Below, piece by piece: positions 16,854 to 26,040 of a DNA stretch of 64,000 nt. Within the stretch, counting starts at the first letter, position 1; every line of letters begins with the position of its first letter. This stretch comes from Pseudomonas putida NBRC 14164 (GTDB taxonomy: Bacteria > Pseudomonadota > Gammaproteobacteria > Pseudomonadales > Pseudomonadaceae): assembly GCF_000412675.1 (NCBI RefSeq), contig NC_021505.1, positions 5,078,501-5,142,500 of the forward strand, written 5' to 3'. The notes under the pieces are model-generated. The model was not told the DNA's origin. It saw nothing but the letters and a program-made list of their open reading frames with translations, and did no database searches. Made by a program: the position numbers and the translations under genes.

Positions 16854-18589
16854 CCTTTCACTGACGCTACGGCCAGCTCTACCTGCTCGCTCTTCTTGAT
16901 CACCGCATACACCACCGCCGTCAGCAGGCTACCCGCGACAATAGCCAGCAAATACAGCAAGGCATGGTTGATCGCATTGGGGATAAGCAGCACGAACAAG
17001 CCGCCATGCGGCGCCATCAGCTTGCAACCGAAGTACATCGACAATGCCCCTGTCAGCGCACCACCGGCGATACTGGCCGGGATCACCCGCAGCGGGTCCT
17101 TGGCAGCGAACGGGATCGCCCCTTCGGAAATGAAGCACAGCCCCAGCGCCAACGCGGCCTTGCCCGCCTCACGCTCGCTCTGGGCGAACTTGCGCCGGGC
17201 CAGGAATGTGGCGATGCCCAGGCCGATCGGCGGCACCATGCCGGCGGCCATGGTCGCCGCCATCGGTGCGTAGCTCGACGACGCCAGCAACCCCACCGAG
17301 AAGGCATAAGCGGCCTTGTTGATCGGCCCACCCAGGTCGACACACATCATGCCGCCCAGCAACAGCCCCAGCAGAATGGCATTGGTGGTGCCCATGCTGT
17401 CGAGGAAGTGCGTGAGGCCTTCGAGCATGGCCGCCACCGGCTGGCCGACCACGTAGATCATCACCAGGCCGGTGACCAGGCTGGCCAGCAGCGGAATGAT
17501 CAAGATCGGTTTGAGCGCCTCCAGGCTACTGGGCAAGCGGGCCCAGCGGGCAATGGCCTTGGCGCTGTAACCGGCAATGAAGCCGGCGACGATGCCACCG
17601 ATGAAGCCGGCACCCAAGGTGCTGGCCAGCAGGCCACCGATCATGCCCGGCGCAAGCCCCGGGCGGTCGGCGATGGACCAGGCGATATAGCCCGCCAGCA
17701 GCGGCACCATCAGCTTGAACGCGGCCTCACCGCCGATTTGCATCAACGCAGCCGGCAAGGTGCCCGGCTGTTTGTAGGCCTCGATGCCGAACACGAACGA
17801 CAGCGCAATCAACAGGCCGCCCGCCACCACCATGGGCAGCATGAACGACACGCCGGTGAGCAGGTGCTTGTACACACCCGTCTTCTCACCCTTCGCCGTC
17901 GTGGCAGCCGCGGCGGCATCGGCGCTGGTTTCCACTTTGGCTTCGGCCAGCGCCTTGTCCAGGGTGGCGCGTGCCTGCTTGAGCGCAATGCCGGTGCCGC
18001 ACCGGTAGATACGCTTGCCGGCAAACCGCGCGGTAGGCACTTCGATGTCAGCAGCCAGCAGTACGACATCCGCTCCAGCGATGGCCTCGGCAGACAAGGG
18101 GTTACGCGCACCGACCGAACCCTGGGTTTCGACTGTGAGCTGATAGCCCATTTGTTGCGCGGCTTGCTGCAAGGCCTCCGCCGCCATGAACGTGTGCGCG
18201 ACGCCCGTCGGGCAGGCCGTGACTGCGACGATGCGTGTGCCAGCGCTGGCAACCTCGGCCGGCGCGTCTGCTGCAGCTAGCAGTAGTTGGGCGTTGGCCG
18301 CCGCTTCATCGAGAAAGCCCTCGCGGTCGGCCAGGGCCCGGGATGGCGTGCTCTGGTACACACGCTTGCCGACGAAGCGGGCCAGGTCCACCGGGCCGGT
18401 GCTGATCACCAGCACCCAGTCGGCCTCGGCAATCTGCACGGTGCTCAGTTGCCGCTCGGGGTGCCCGGCATCCTGCACTTCCACACTGGTGCTCCAGCCG
18501 CGCCGCTGGGCAGCGGCAGACAGCAAGCGCGCGCTCAGCACACTCGACACCTGGCCGTTGGGGCAGGCGGTGACAATGGCAATGTTCAT
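16850..18589 (-). CDS. fruA: PTS fructose-specific EIIB'BC (FruA)
   Basis: This 579-residue membrane permease imports fructose while phosphorylating it to fructose 1-phosphate. Domain order: a degenerate IIB' (MNIAIVTACPNGQVSS, about 1-100), the active IIB with the phospho-cysteine in VTACPTGVAHTFMAAEAL (about 120-215), and a IIC membrane domain from about residue 245. The ATG at 18589 overlaps the fruK stop by 4 bases. An in-frame TTG six bases upstream is less likely. It is the last gene of fruB-fruK-fruA and is the only complete sugar PTS visible here, as expected for P. putida. Confidence 0.96.
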   Translation of the reverse strand: MNIAIVTACPNGQVSSVLSARLLSAAAQRRGWSTSVEVQDAGHPERQLSTVQIAEADWVLVISTGPVDLARFVGKRVYQSTPSRALADREGFLDEAAANAQLLLAAADAPAEVASAGTRIVAVTACPTGVAHTFMAAEALQQAAQQMGYQLTVETQGSVGARNPLSAEAIAGADVVLLAADIEVPTARFAGKRIYRCGTGIALKQARATLDKALAEAKVETSADAAAAATTAKGEKTGVYKHLLTGVSFMLPMVVAGGLLIALSFVFGIEAYKQPGTLPAALMQIGGEAAFKLMVPLLAGYIAWSIADRPGLAPGMIGGLLASTLGAGFIGGIVAGFIAGYSAKAIARWARLPSSLEALKPILIIPLLASLVTGLVMIYVVGQPVAAMLEGLTHFLDSMGTTNAILLGLLLGGMMCVDLGGPINKAAYAFSVGLLASSSYAPMAATMAAGMVPPIGLGIATFLARRKFAQSEREAGKAALALGLCFISEGAIPFAAKDPLRVIPASIAGGALTGALSMYFGCKLMAPHGGLFVLLIPNAINHALLYLLAIVAGSLLTAVVYAVIKKSEQVELAVASVKG

Positions 18590-19533
18590 CGGCAACCCTC
18601 TTGTTGTTCTGTCAGTTGCACTGCGGCTTCCATTCGCGCCAGCTGCTCACGGTCACGGATGCCGAAGCCAACCTGGGTGACGGCCTGGGCGGCAATCGCC
18701 GTGGCGCGGGCCAGCGTCTGCGCAGGGGCCTCGCCCTGCAGCAGGCCATGGACCATGCCGGCCACCAGCGAATCCCCCGCCCCTACCGTGCTGGCAACCC
18801 TTACCTTGGGCGGGCAGGCATGCAGGGCCAGGTCGCGGGCGAACCAGCTGACGCCCTGTTCGCCGGCAGACACCACCACATGTTCAACGCCGCGGCTCAG
18901 CAACTGCTCGGCGGCAGCACGTTGCTGCGCTGGGTTATCCACAGCCTGGCCAAGCACTTCGCCGAGCTCTTCAGTATTGGGTTTGACCAACCAGGGCGCG
19001 CTTTGCAGGCCGGCGCGCAAGGCTTCGCCGCTGCTGTCCAGCGCCACCTTGAGGCCAAGGGCCTTCAACCGGTCCAGTAACTGGCAGAACCAGTCGGCGC
19101 TGATCCCTCGCGGCAGGCTGCCCGCCACCACCACGGCATCGTGCCCCGGGGCGACCTGCTGCAGGCGGTGCAGCAAGGCACTGCATGCCGCCTCGTCGAC
19201 CTCCGGGCCTTGGCCATTGATGTCCGTGACGCGGCCATCGGCCTCAACCAGCTTGATGTTGCTGCGGGTTTCGCCCGGCACGCGAACAAAGCAATCGGTA
19301 AAGCCGCGCCAGTCGATCAGCGCCTCGAACGGCTGCAGGTTATCGCGCCCGAGGAAACCGCCAACGGTCACGCTGTGCCCCAGGTCGGCCAGTACCTGGG
19401 CAACGTTCAGCCCTTTACCCGCCGCGTGGCTCTGTTGGGCCTGGCTTCGGTTGACCTGCCCCGGGCGCAGGGTATCGAGGCCGATGGTGATATCCAGCGC
19501 CGGGTTCAGGGTGAGGGTGAGGATCTTGGCCAT
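18586..19533 (-). CDS. fruK: 1-phosphofructokinase (FruK)
   Basis: This 315-residue cytoplasmic PfkB-family kinase converts fructose 1-phosphate from FruA to fructose 1,6-bisphosphate with ATP. The N-terminal signature TLNPALDITIGLDTLRPGQV and the glycine motif AAGKGLNVAQVLADLG bind the sugar phosphate. The C-terminal TVGAGDSLVAGMVHG contains the catalytic aspartate and anion hole. The ATG directly follows the fruB stop, and the end overlaps fruA by 4 bases, so all three genes are one translation-coupled operon. Confidence 0.96.
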   Translation of the reverse strand: MAKILTLTLNPALDITIGLDTLRPGQVNRSQAQQSHAAGKGLNVAQVLADLGHSVTVGGFLGRDNLQPFEALIDWRGFTDCFVRVPGETRSNIKLVEADGRVTDINGQGPEVDEAACSALLHRLQQVAPGHDAVVVAGSLPRGISADWFCQLLDRLKALGLKVALDSSGEALRAGLQSAPWLVKPNTEELGEVLGQAVDNPAQQRAAAEQLLSRGVEHVVVSAGEQGVSWFARDLALHACPPKVRVASTVGAGDSLVAGMVHGLLQGEAPAQTLARATAIAAQAVTQVGFGIRDREQLARMEAAVQLTEQQEGCR

Positions 19534-22386
19534 TCAGTAACGCTCCACCAGCGCGCGAACCGCTGCGGCGCTGTCTTGTTGCAGGGCCTCGCGCGCCAAG
19601 GCGCGGGCCGTCTGATGATCAGCCTGGCGAACCAGGGCCTTGACTTCGGCGATGCTGCGCGCGGACACGCTGAGTTCGTCCACGTCCAGCCCCAGCAGCA
19701 CAGGCACCGCCTGGGGGTCGGCCGCCAGCTCGCCGCACACGCCCACCCATTTGCCGTGGGCATGGGCGGCGCGCACGGTCATGTCGATCAGGCTCAATAC
19801 CGCCGGGTGCAGGCCGTCGGCCTGGGCCGAAAGGCTGGGGTGACCACGGTCGATGGCCAGGGTGTACTGGGTCAGGTCGTTGGTGCCGATACTGAAGAAG
19901 TCCACTTCGCGCGCCAGTTGCGCGGCCAGCAGGGCCGCCGAAGGCACCTCCACCATGATGCCCAGTTGCAGGTCGGCCACCGGGATTTCTGCACGCAGGC
20001 GCTCGACCATGGCCCGCGCCTCGCGCCACTCATGCACCTGGCCCACCATCGGGAACATGATGCGCAGCGGGCGCTGGTCGGCGGCCCGCAGCAAGGCGCG
20101 CAGCTGGTCTTCCATCACGTGCGGGCGTTGCAAGGTCAGGCGTATGCCGCGCACGCCGAGGAAGGGGTTTTCCTCGGCGTTGATCGGCCAGTACGGCAGC
20201 GGCTTGTCGCCGCCGACATCAAGGGTACGCACCACCAGCGGCCGGCCGTCCAGGCCATCGAGCACACGACGGTACTCGGCCTCTTGGGTGGCAACGTCGG
20301 GGGCCTGGGTGTGGGCCATGAAAATCAGTTCGGTGCGCAGCAAGCCCACACCTTCGGCGCCCTGCTCCACCACCTTGGCGATGCCGCTGCCCTCACCGAT
20401 GTTGGCGAACACTTCCACGGCGTGGCCATCGCGGGTGACAGCGGGTTCAAAACGGTTGGCCCAAGCGGCCTGCAAACGCTGTTCGCGTGCATCACGCTCG
20501 GCCAGCGCGCGTTGCAATTCATCCTCCGGCGGTGCCACGCTGACCACGCCGCGCTGGCCATCCAGCAGCAATGGTGTGCCAGCTTCCAGCAACAGGATCG
20601 CCGCCCCCGCGCCGACCACAGCCGGGATGCCCAAGGCACGGGCGACAATGGCACTGTGGGCGGTGGCACCACCCTGTGCAGTGACAATACCGGCGACCCG
20701 GTTTGGGTCCAGCCGGGCGACGTCGGAAGGGCCAACTTCGGTCATCACCAGTACGTACGGTTGCTCGGGCTCAGCCTGGGCGTGCACACCGCACAATTGC
20801 GCCAGCACGCGGCGGCCGATGTCGCGTAAATCGGCGGCGCGCTCGGCCAGCAGGGCATCGTGCAACGCCTCCTGCTGGCGGGCCGCGGCATCGATCACTG
20901 CCATCCACGCCGCCGCAGCGCTTTCTCCCTGGGCAAGGCGCTGCTCGGCATCGTCGGTCAAGGCCGGGTCGGCGAGCATTTCCTGGTGAGTGACGAAAAT
21001 CTCGCCAATGGCCTTGTCGCTGCGCTGGACCAAGGTCTGCAGCTCACTGTGCACCGTTGCCAGGGCCTGGCGCAGCTTTTGCCGTTCCTCGGCACAGGAC
21101 TCGCCGCGCAGGGGGTAGTCGAACTCACGCTCGACACACACATGGGCAGGGCCACTGGCAATGCCAGGGGCAGCGCCCACGCCCTGAACCCGGCTACCGG
21201 CCGCGGGGGCTTGCAGCACCTGGGCGGCAACACTGGCAACGGGCTCCGCACTTTGCGGCAGCGGCTCCACCTCTTCACCCAGGCCTTGTTCGATAGCAGC
21301 CAGCAGCACCGGCAAGGCATCGGCGGCGATACCCGGCTCGGCCACCAGTTCCAGGGCCTGGCCACGACGGGCACCGAGGCTGAGCAGCTTGCTCAGGCTC
21401 TTCACCGACACCGCCGGCTGCGCGCTGTCGACCAGACGTACACGGATTTCCCCTTCAAAACCTTTCGCCAGTTGCGCCAGCACCTTGGCCGGGCGGGCAT
21501 GCAAGCCATGCGGGTTGGCCAGCACAATGCGCGCGCTGGGCCAGTCTGCTGGCGCCTCGCCGCCCAGCACTTCCAGCACTGCACGGCTGCTGGTGGCCTG
21601 ATAGAGCATCTGCCCGCGGCCTTCTATCAGCACTTCACACAAGCGTTCAAGCAGGGCCTGATGAGCCGCGCCAAGGCTGGCCAGGCAGAACAGGCCATTG
21701 AGCGGCTGGTCGCGGTAACGCAGTGGCTGCTGTGGGGTAATAAAAGCCAGGCCCGGCTGGCGCACCTGGCGCTCGCTGTGCAGCCACCACAGGCCCTCGC
21801 CCAGTGGCAGCGGCTCGACCTGCTGCAGCACAGCGGCAAAACCGCTGTCGACGCAGTCGGCGCGCTGCAACAGGCGGGCACCGCGCCAGGCCAGTTCGTC
21901 GAAGTCTTCAACCGGCAGGTTCAGGCCGACCAGTTGCGCATCCAGCGCCAGCTCTTGTGGCGCGCCTTGCAGCAGCTTGAGCAGTGCTTCGGCGGAACTG
22001 GCCCGGCGCAGCGCCTCGGCCAGGTCGGTCTCGCCCAGGGCGCGGGTCAGCAGTTGCAGCAAGCGCAGGTGTTCGTCGGAACGGGCGGCGATACCGATGG
22101 CCAGATAGACCATTTGCCCATCGCCCCAGTCCACGCCATCGGGAAACTGCAACAGACGCACGCCGGTGGCATACACCAGATCACGGGTTTGCGGGGTGCC
22201 ATGGGGGATGGCGATGCCCTGGCCAAGGAAGGTGGAGCCTTGCGCCTCGCGGTCCTGCAACCCCTGCAGGTACCCCTGCGCGACAAGGCCGTCGGCAACC
22301 AGCCGGTCCGCCAGCAGGCGCAACGCCGCGGCCTTGTCGGCGGCCGTCTGGCCCATGGCTATCTGCTCCTTGGCGAGTTCGAGCAT
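19534..22386 (-). CDS. fruB: Fructose PTS multiphosphoryl transfer protein FruB (EIIA-HPr-EI)
   Basis: This 950-residue fusion carries phosphate from PEP to FruA. Domain order: EIIA-Fru (about 1-145, phospho-His62 in GIAIPHGT), a linker domain, HPr (about 284-372, phospho-His296 in NPHGLHARPA) and enzyme I (about 400-950, phospho-His577 in GGATAHSAIV, with VRTLDVGGDKPLPY and the C-terminal VGVCGELAAD of the PEP site). All three phospho-histidines are present. The start ATG has AAGGAGA upstream. The gene diverges from fruR across a 284-base gap holding the FruR operator. Confidence 0.96.
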   Translation of the reverse strand: MLELAKEQIAMGQTAADKAAALRLLADRLVADGLVAQGYLQGLQDREAQGSTFLGQGIAIPHGTPQTRDLVYATGVRLLQFPDGVDWGDGQMVYLAIGIAARSDEHLRLLQLLTRALGETDLAEALRRASSAEALLKLLQGAPQELALDAQLVGLNLPVEDFDELAWRGARLLQRADCVDSGFAAVLQQVEPLPLGEGLWWLHSERQVRQPGLAFITPQQPLRYRDQPLNGLFCLASLGAAHQALLERLCEVLIEGRGQMLYQATSSRAVLEVLGGEAPADWPSARIVLANPHGLHARPAKVLAQLAKGFEGEIRVRLVDSAQPAVSVKSLSKLLSLGARRGQALELVAEPGIAADALPVLLAAIEQGLGEEVEPLPQSAEPVASVAAQVLQAPAAGSRVQGVGAAPGIASGPAHVCVEREFDYPLRGESCAEERQKLRQALATVHSELQTLVQRSDKAIGEIFVTHQEMLADPALTDDAEQRLAQGESAAAAWMAVIDAAARQQEALHDALLAERAADLRDIGRRVLAQLCGVHAQAEPEQPYVLVMTEVGPSDVARLDPNRVAGIVTAQGGATAHSAIVARALGIPAVVGAGAAILLLEAGTPLLLDGQRGVVSVAPPEDELQRALAERDAREQRLQAAWANRFEPAVTRDGHAVEVFANIGEGSGIAKVVEQGAEGVGLLRTELIFMAHTQAPDVATQEAEYRRVLDGLDGRPLVVRTLDVGGDKPLPYWPINAEENPFLGVRGIRLTLQRPHVMEDQLRALLRAADQRPLRIMFPMVGQVHEWREARAMVERLRAEIPVADLQLGIMVEVPSAALLAAQLAREVDFFSIGTNDLTQYTLAIDRGHPSLSAQADGLHPAVLSLIDMTVRAAHAHGKWVGVCGELAADPQAVPVLLGLDVDELSVSARSIAEVKALVRQADHQTARALAREALQQDSAAAVRALVERY

Positions 22387-22501
22387 GACCTTCTCCTTTT
22401 GCAGTTCCCGGTCGGGTACTGGAGTATTGTTGTGAAATTCACATGAAGGGCCAGTTCAACAGCCTTGCACAGATGGCAGCCGAGGCAGAAAATTCGGCAG
22501 C

Positions 22502-22513
22502 TGAAACGTTTAA
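22502..22513. promoter_or_regulatory. FruR (Cra) operator between fruB and fruR
   Basis: The sequence tgaaacgtttaa reads TTAAACGTTTCA on the other strand. That is the operator I know for P. putida FruR in the fruB-fruR gap. It lies 116 bases before the fruB start and 158 before the fruR start. FruR bound here should repress fruBKA until fructose 1-phosphate releases it. Confidence 0.85.
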
Positions 22514-22670
22514 TCTGACCAGACGGCCACGTTACTCGATAATCTGCCCGGTAAAAAGCCCCATCCTGTCGGACAATTGCGACAATGGTCGTCTGCGCAT
22601 GGCGCCAGCGCCGGGTCAAAATACCCGGTCCGGCCTCAGAGCCAGCCCCGGAAATAACAAGGAAAATTCG

Positions 22671-23666
22671 GTGAAACTCAGCGATATCGCCCGTCTGGCC
22701 GGTGTGTCCGTGACCACGGCCAGCTACGTCATCAACGGCAAGGCTGAACAGCAGCGCATCAGCAATGCCACTGTCGAACGGGTGCGCGCGGTGGTCGAAG
22801 CCCACGGCTTCACACCCAACCCGCAGGCCGCCGGCCTGCGCAGCCGACACACCCGCACCCTGGGCTTCATTCTCCCGGATCTGGAGAACCCCAGCTACGC
22901 CCGCATCGCCAAGCAGCTGGAGCAAGGCGCCCGCGCCCGTGGCTACCAGTTGCTGATCGCCAGCAGCGACGACCAGCCCGACAGCGAGCGCCAGTTGCAG
23001 CAACTGTTCCGCGCGCGCCGTTGCGATGCCCTGTTCGTCGCCAGCTGCCTGCCGCCGGAAGACGACAGCTACCGCGAAATGCAGGACAAAGGCCTGCCGG
23101 TGATCGCCATCGACCGCCGGCTGGACCCTGCGCACTTCTGCTCGGTCATCAGCGATGACCGCGATGCCAGCCGGCAATTGGCTACCAGCCTGCTCAGCGC
23201 CGCCCCACGCAGCATTGCCCTGATAGGCGCACGCCCCGAGCTGTCGGTCAGCCAGGCGCGTGCCGGCGGGTTCGACGAAGCCCTGCAAGGCTATACCGGT
23301 GATATCCGTCGCTACCAGGGCGAGGCGTTCAGCCGTGAGTGCGGCCAGCGCCTTATGCAACAGCTTATCCATGACCTGGGCGGCCTGCCGGATGCCCTGG
23401 TGACCACCTCGTACGTGTTGCTGCAAGGGGTGTTCGACACCCTGCAGGCGCGCCCTGCCGACTCGCGCCAGTTGCAGCTGGGCACCTTTGGTGACAACCA
23501 GCTGCTCGACTTCCTGCCACTGCCGGTCAATGCCATGGCCCAGCAGCATGGCCTGATTGCCGCCACCGCGCTGGAACTGGCACTGGCCGCAATCGAGGAA
23601 AAACGCTACGAACCTGGCGTGCATGCCGTGGGCCGCACCTTCAAGCAGCGCATCACGGTGGCCTGA
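22671..23666 (+). CDS. fruR: LacI-family fructose repressor FruR (Cra)
   Basis: This 331-residue DNA-binding protein has an N-terminal LacI helix-turn-helix (KLSDIARLAGVSVTTASYVI) and hinge (NPQAAGLRSRHTRTLGFILP). A periplasmic-binding-like effector domain follows. The start is GTG at 22671 with AAGGA eight bases upstream; longer readings from 22443 would put the operator inside the coding region and do not resemble the family. In P. putida the effector is fructose 1-phosphate and the main target is the divergent fruBKA operon. The next gene follows after two bases. Confidence 0.93.
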   Translation: MKLSDIARLAGVSVTTASYVINGKAEQQRISNATVERVRAVVEAHGFTPNPQAAGLRSRHTRTLGFILPDLENPSYARIAKQLEQGARARGYQLLIASSDDQPDSERQLQQLFRARRCDALFVASCLPPEDDSYREMQDKGLPVIAIDRRLDPAHFCSVISDDRDASRQLATSLLSAAPRSIALIGARPELSVSQARAGGFDEALQGYTGDIRRYQGEAFSRECGQRLMQQLIHDLGGLPDALVTTSYVLLQGVFDTLQARPADSRQLQLGTFGDNQLLDFLPLPVNAMAQQHGLIAATALELALAAIEEKRYEPGVHAVGRTFKQRITVA

Positions 23667-23668
23667 AC

Positions 23669-24445
23669 ATGCGCCTGATCGACACCCACACCCACCTGGA
23701 CTTCCCCGACTTCGACGCCGACCGCCCGCGCCTGCTGGCCAACGCGGCGGCACGCGGGGTGCAACGGATGGTGGTACTGGGGGTGTACCAGGCGAATTTC
23801 CAGCGTGTGTGGGACCTCGCCTGCACCGATCAGCGCCTGTTCGCAGCACTCGGCCTGCACCCGGTGTACCTCGACCAGCATCGCCCGGAGCACCTGACGC
23901 AACTGCGCGAATGGCTGGAACGTCTGCATGGCGACCCTCGGCTGTGCGCCGTGGGTGAGTTTGGCCTGGACTACTACCTCGAAGACCTGGACAAAACACG
24001 CCAACAGGAGCTGTTCGAAGCGCAACTGCAAATGGCCTGCGACTTCGAACTGCCCGCGCTGTTGCACGTACGCCGCAGCCATGCCCAGGTAATCGCCACG
24101 CTCAAGCGCTACAAGCCGGCGCGAGCGGGCGTGATTCATGCGTTTGCCGGCAGTTACGAAGAGGCGCGCGAATACATCAAGCTGGGCTTTCGGCTTGGGC
24201 TTGGCGGTGCCGGCACCTGGCCACAGGCGCTGCGGCTGCGCAAGACGCTGGCGCGCCTGCCACTGGAGAGTGTGGTGCTGGAGACCGATGCGCCGGATAT
24301 GGCGCCGGTGATGTACCCGGGGCAACGCAACAGCCCGGAGCATCTGCCCGACATTGCCGGGGCGCTGGCCCAGGTAATGGGAGTGGATGTAGAGGCGCTG
24401 GCGCAAGCCAGTAGCCGCAATGCTTGCGAGTTGTTTGGCTGGTGA
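23669..24445 (+). CDS. TatD-family metal-dependent hydrolase
   Basis: This 258-residue cytoplasmic protein has the TatD metal sites: DTHTHLDF at the N-terminus, GEFGLDYYLE, the histidines in LLHVRRSH and VIHAFAG, and the aspartate in VLETDAPDM. TatD proteins act as 3'-5' deoxyribonucleases or related phosphoesterases. It begins two bases after fruR and is probably cotranscribed with it, although no metabolic link to fructose is known. Several TatD paralogues exist in Pseudomonas, so the exact member (YcfH, YjjV or TatD type) is open; YjjV-like is my guess. Confidence 0.88.
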   Translation: MRLIDTHTHLDFPDFDADRPRLLANAAARGVQRMVVLGVYQANFQRVWDLACTDQRLFAALGLHPVYLDQHRPEHLTQLREWLERLHGDPRLCAVGEFGLDYYLEDLDKTRQQELFEAQLQMACDFELPALLHVRRSHAQVIATLKRYKPARAGVIHAFAGSYEEAREYIKLGFRLGLGGAGTWPQALRLRKTLARLPLESVVLETDAPDMAPVMYPGQRNSPEHLPDIAGALAQVMGVDVEALAQASSRNACELFGW

Positions 24446-24464
24446 AACTCAGGTGAACGCGTTT

Positions 24465-24545
24465 CTTGTGGGAGCGGCCTTGCGTCGCGAAAGGGTCGCA
24501 GAGCGGCCCCAGCAATTTAAGCGGCGAAGCTGAAGCTCCCACAAG
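24465..24545. repeat. Imperfect paired REP element, GTGGGAGCGGCCTTG class
   Basis: cttgtgggagcggccttgcg at the left and gctcccacaag at the right end form an imperfect inverted pair between the convergent tatD and ampE genes. The inner parts are degenerate (gggtcgcagagcggcc). Confidence 0.7.
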
Positions 24546-24552
24546 CTTCAGA

Positions 24553-25383
24553 TCAAACCAGCACGGTCCACAACGCGAACCCGGCATACCACAACACCGC
24601 ACAGCGCAGCAGCAGCTCCCACAGGCTGTCCAGCCGCCCCAGCCCACGCTGGCTGTCTTCTTCATCGGGAATATCATCGGCAATGCGCCCCACCCGCGCC
24701 ACCAGGTGCGCAGCACTGATGTGCCAGTTGAGCACCTCGTGCAGCATCACCCGGGTCACTGCGAGGAAGTTGCCCACCAGCGCAAAGCTCAACGCCATCA
24801 AGCGAACCGGCAGCCAGTCCATGATGTGCCGCAGTTGTTCGGCCCGCGCCTTCAACGCAGGCTGCTTGCTGTGCTCGCCACACAGCGCCAGCAGGCGATA
24901 TGCCAGCGCCGCACCAGGGCCCAGCACGAAATACCAGAAGATCACCGCGAAAAAGCCTTGGTACACCTGCCACAGCAGGTTGCCCTGCACACGCACCAAC
25001 AGGCTATGCGGCTCGTCCGCCACCACGCCCAGGTCGCGCTCTGCAACATGCAGCGCCGCTTGATCATCACCGCGTCGCCAGGCATCACGGAACGGTCCCA
25101 GCGACGCCTTGGCATCGCCACGGCCCAGGCTGTAGACCAACACCAGCAGATGCACCGGCAACGCCAACAGCCCATAGGCCACCGGCTCCAGCACATGCAG
25201 CAGCAACACCAGCAGCGCTACCGGTGCCAACACCAGGATGGCCAGCGTCCACCAGGGGTGCACCTTGCCGCTGCGCTCCAGGCGTACCAGTTCGCCAAGA
25301 AAGAACCCATCACGCTGCACTTGATGGCGCAGGGCCGAAAACTTCTCGACCCACAGCGCCAGCAGCAACACCAGAAAACTCAT
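24553..25383 (-). CDS. ampE: AmpE-like inner membrane protein
   Basis: This 276-residue protein has about four membrane helices (MSFLVLLLALWVEKFSAL; HPWWTLAILVLAPVALLVLL; a central pair around 140-170; and a C-terminal one). It has the typical ampDE position: its ATG overlaps the ampD stop by 4 bases. AmpE is a cobalamin-biosynthesis-CbiB-like membrane protein implicated in sensing for beta-lactamase induction, but its role is poorly defined. No ampC or ampR gene is in this window. Confidence 0.85.
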   Translation of the reverse strand: MSFLVLLLALWVEKFSALRHQVQRDGFFLGELVRLERSGKVHPWWTLAILVLAPVALLVLLLHVLEPVAYGLLALPVHLLVLVYSLGRGDAKASLGPFRDAWRRGDDQAALHVAERDLGVVADEPHSLLVRVQGNLLWQVYQGFFAVIFWYFVLGPGAALAYRLLALCGEHSKQPALKARAEQLRHIMDWLPVRLMALSFALVGNFLAVTRVMLHEVLNWHISAAHLVARVGRIADDIPDEEDSQRGLGRLDSLWELLLRCAVLWYAGFALWTVLV

Positions 25384-25952
25384 GCCTTGTCCTCGTTGTG
25401 CAGCAACGCTTCACGGTAGCGCGGCCAATCGAACGACGGGCCGGGGTCGGTCTTGCGTTGCGGGGCAATGTCGCTGTGGCCCTGAATACGGCCCAGGTCG
25501 ATGGCCGGCCAGGCGCTGCGAATGTGCCGGGTTAGCTGCTCCAGCACGCCGTACTGGGCATCGGTATAGGGCAGGTCGTCGGTGCCTTCCAGCTCGATGC
25601 CGATGGAAAAATCGTTGCAGCCTTCGCGCCCGTCGAAGCACGACACACCCGCGTGCCAGGCGCGCTCCAGCAATGACACGAACTGCGTCACCGCCCCGTC
25701 ACGCTCGACGAACAGGTGCGCCGACACGGTCAGCTGGCTGATGCTGGCGAAATAAGGGTGCTCGTCGGGGTCCAGGCGATTCTGGAAGAACTGCTGCACC
25801 TTGCCGGTACCAAAGCAGGCCGGCGGCAGGCTGATGTTGTGGATCACCAGCAGGGAAACCACTTCGCCTTCGGGGCGGGCATTGAAGTTCGGCGAGGGGC
25901 AGTGGGTGATTCCGATTCCGTGGAACCAGCCAGTGGCACGGTCCAATTGCAT
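25380..25952 (-). CDS. ampD: 1,6-anhydro-N-acetylmuramyl-L-alanine amidase AmpD
   Basis: This 190-residue cytoplasmic zinc amidase cleaves the peptide from anhydromuropeptides during cell-wall recycling, which keeps AmpC beta-lactamase uninduced. Key parts visible are HGIGITHCPSPNFNARPEGE, SVHN-equivalent VIHNISLP with the first zinc histidine, ELEGTDDLPYT with the catalytic-face glutamate, and GHSDIAPQRKTDPG with the second histidine and aspartate ligand. The ATG at 25952 gives the usual length; longer readings do not match the family. It is coupled to ampE by a 4-base overlap. Confidence 0.95.
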   Translation of the reverse strand: MQLDRATGWFHGIGITHCPSPNFNARPEGEVVSLLVIHNISLPPACFGTGKVQQFFQNRLDPDEHPYFASISQLTVSAHLFVERDGAVTQFVSLLERAWHAGVSCFDGREGCNDFSIGIELEGTDDLPYTDAQYGVLEQLTRHIRSAWPAIDLGRIQGHSDIAPQRKTDPGPSFDWPRYREALLHNEDKA

Positions 25953-26040
25953 GGGGCAAATCCTGAAAGCGCCTTGAACAGAACCACAGTATGCCCTGCC
26001 GCCAACGCCGTTGGCATGTGAATGATTGTAATGTTGCCGG

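Noticed and set aside
19141..22446. Two long plus-strand frames opposite fruB and fruK
   Set aside because: Antisense shadows of the 950-residue PTS protein; all three phospho-histidine domains are intact on the minus strand.
22443..22670. Upstream extension of fruR
   Set aside because: It contains the FruR operator and no DNA-binding family residues; the GTG at 22671 with AAGGA gives the exact LacI-family start.
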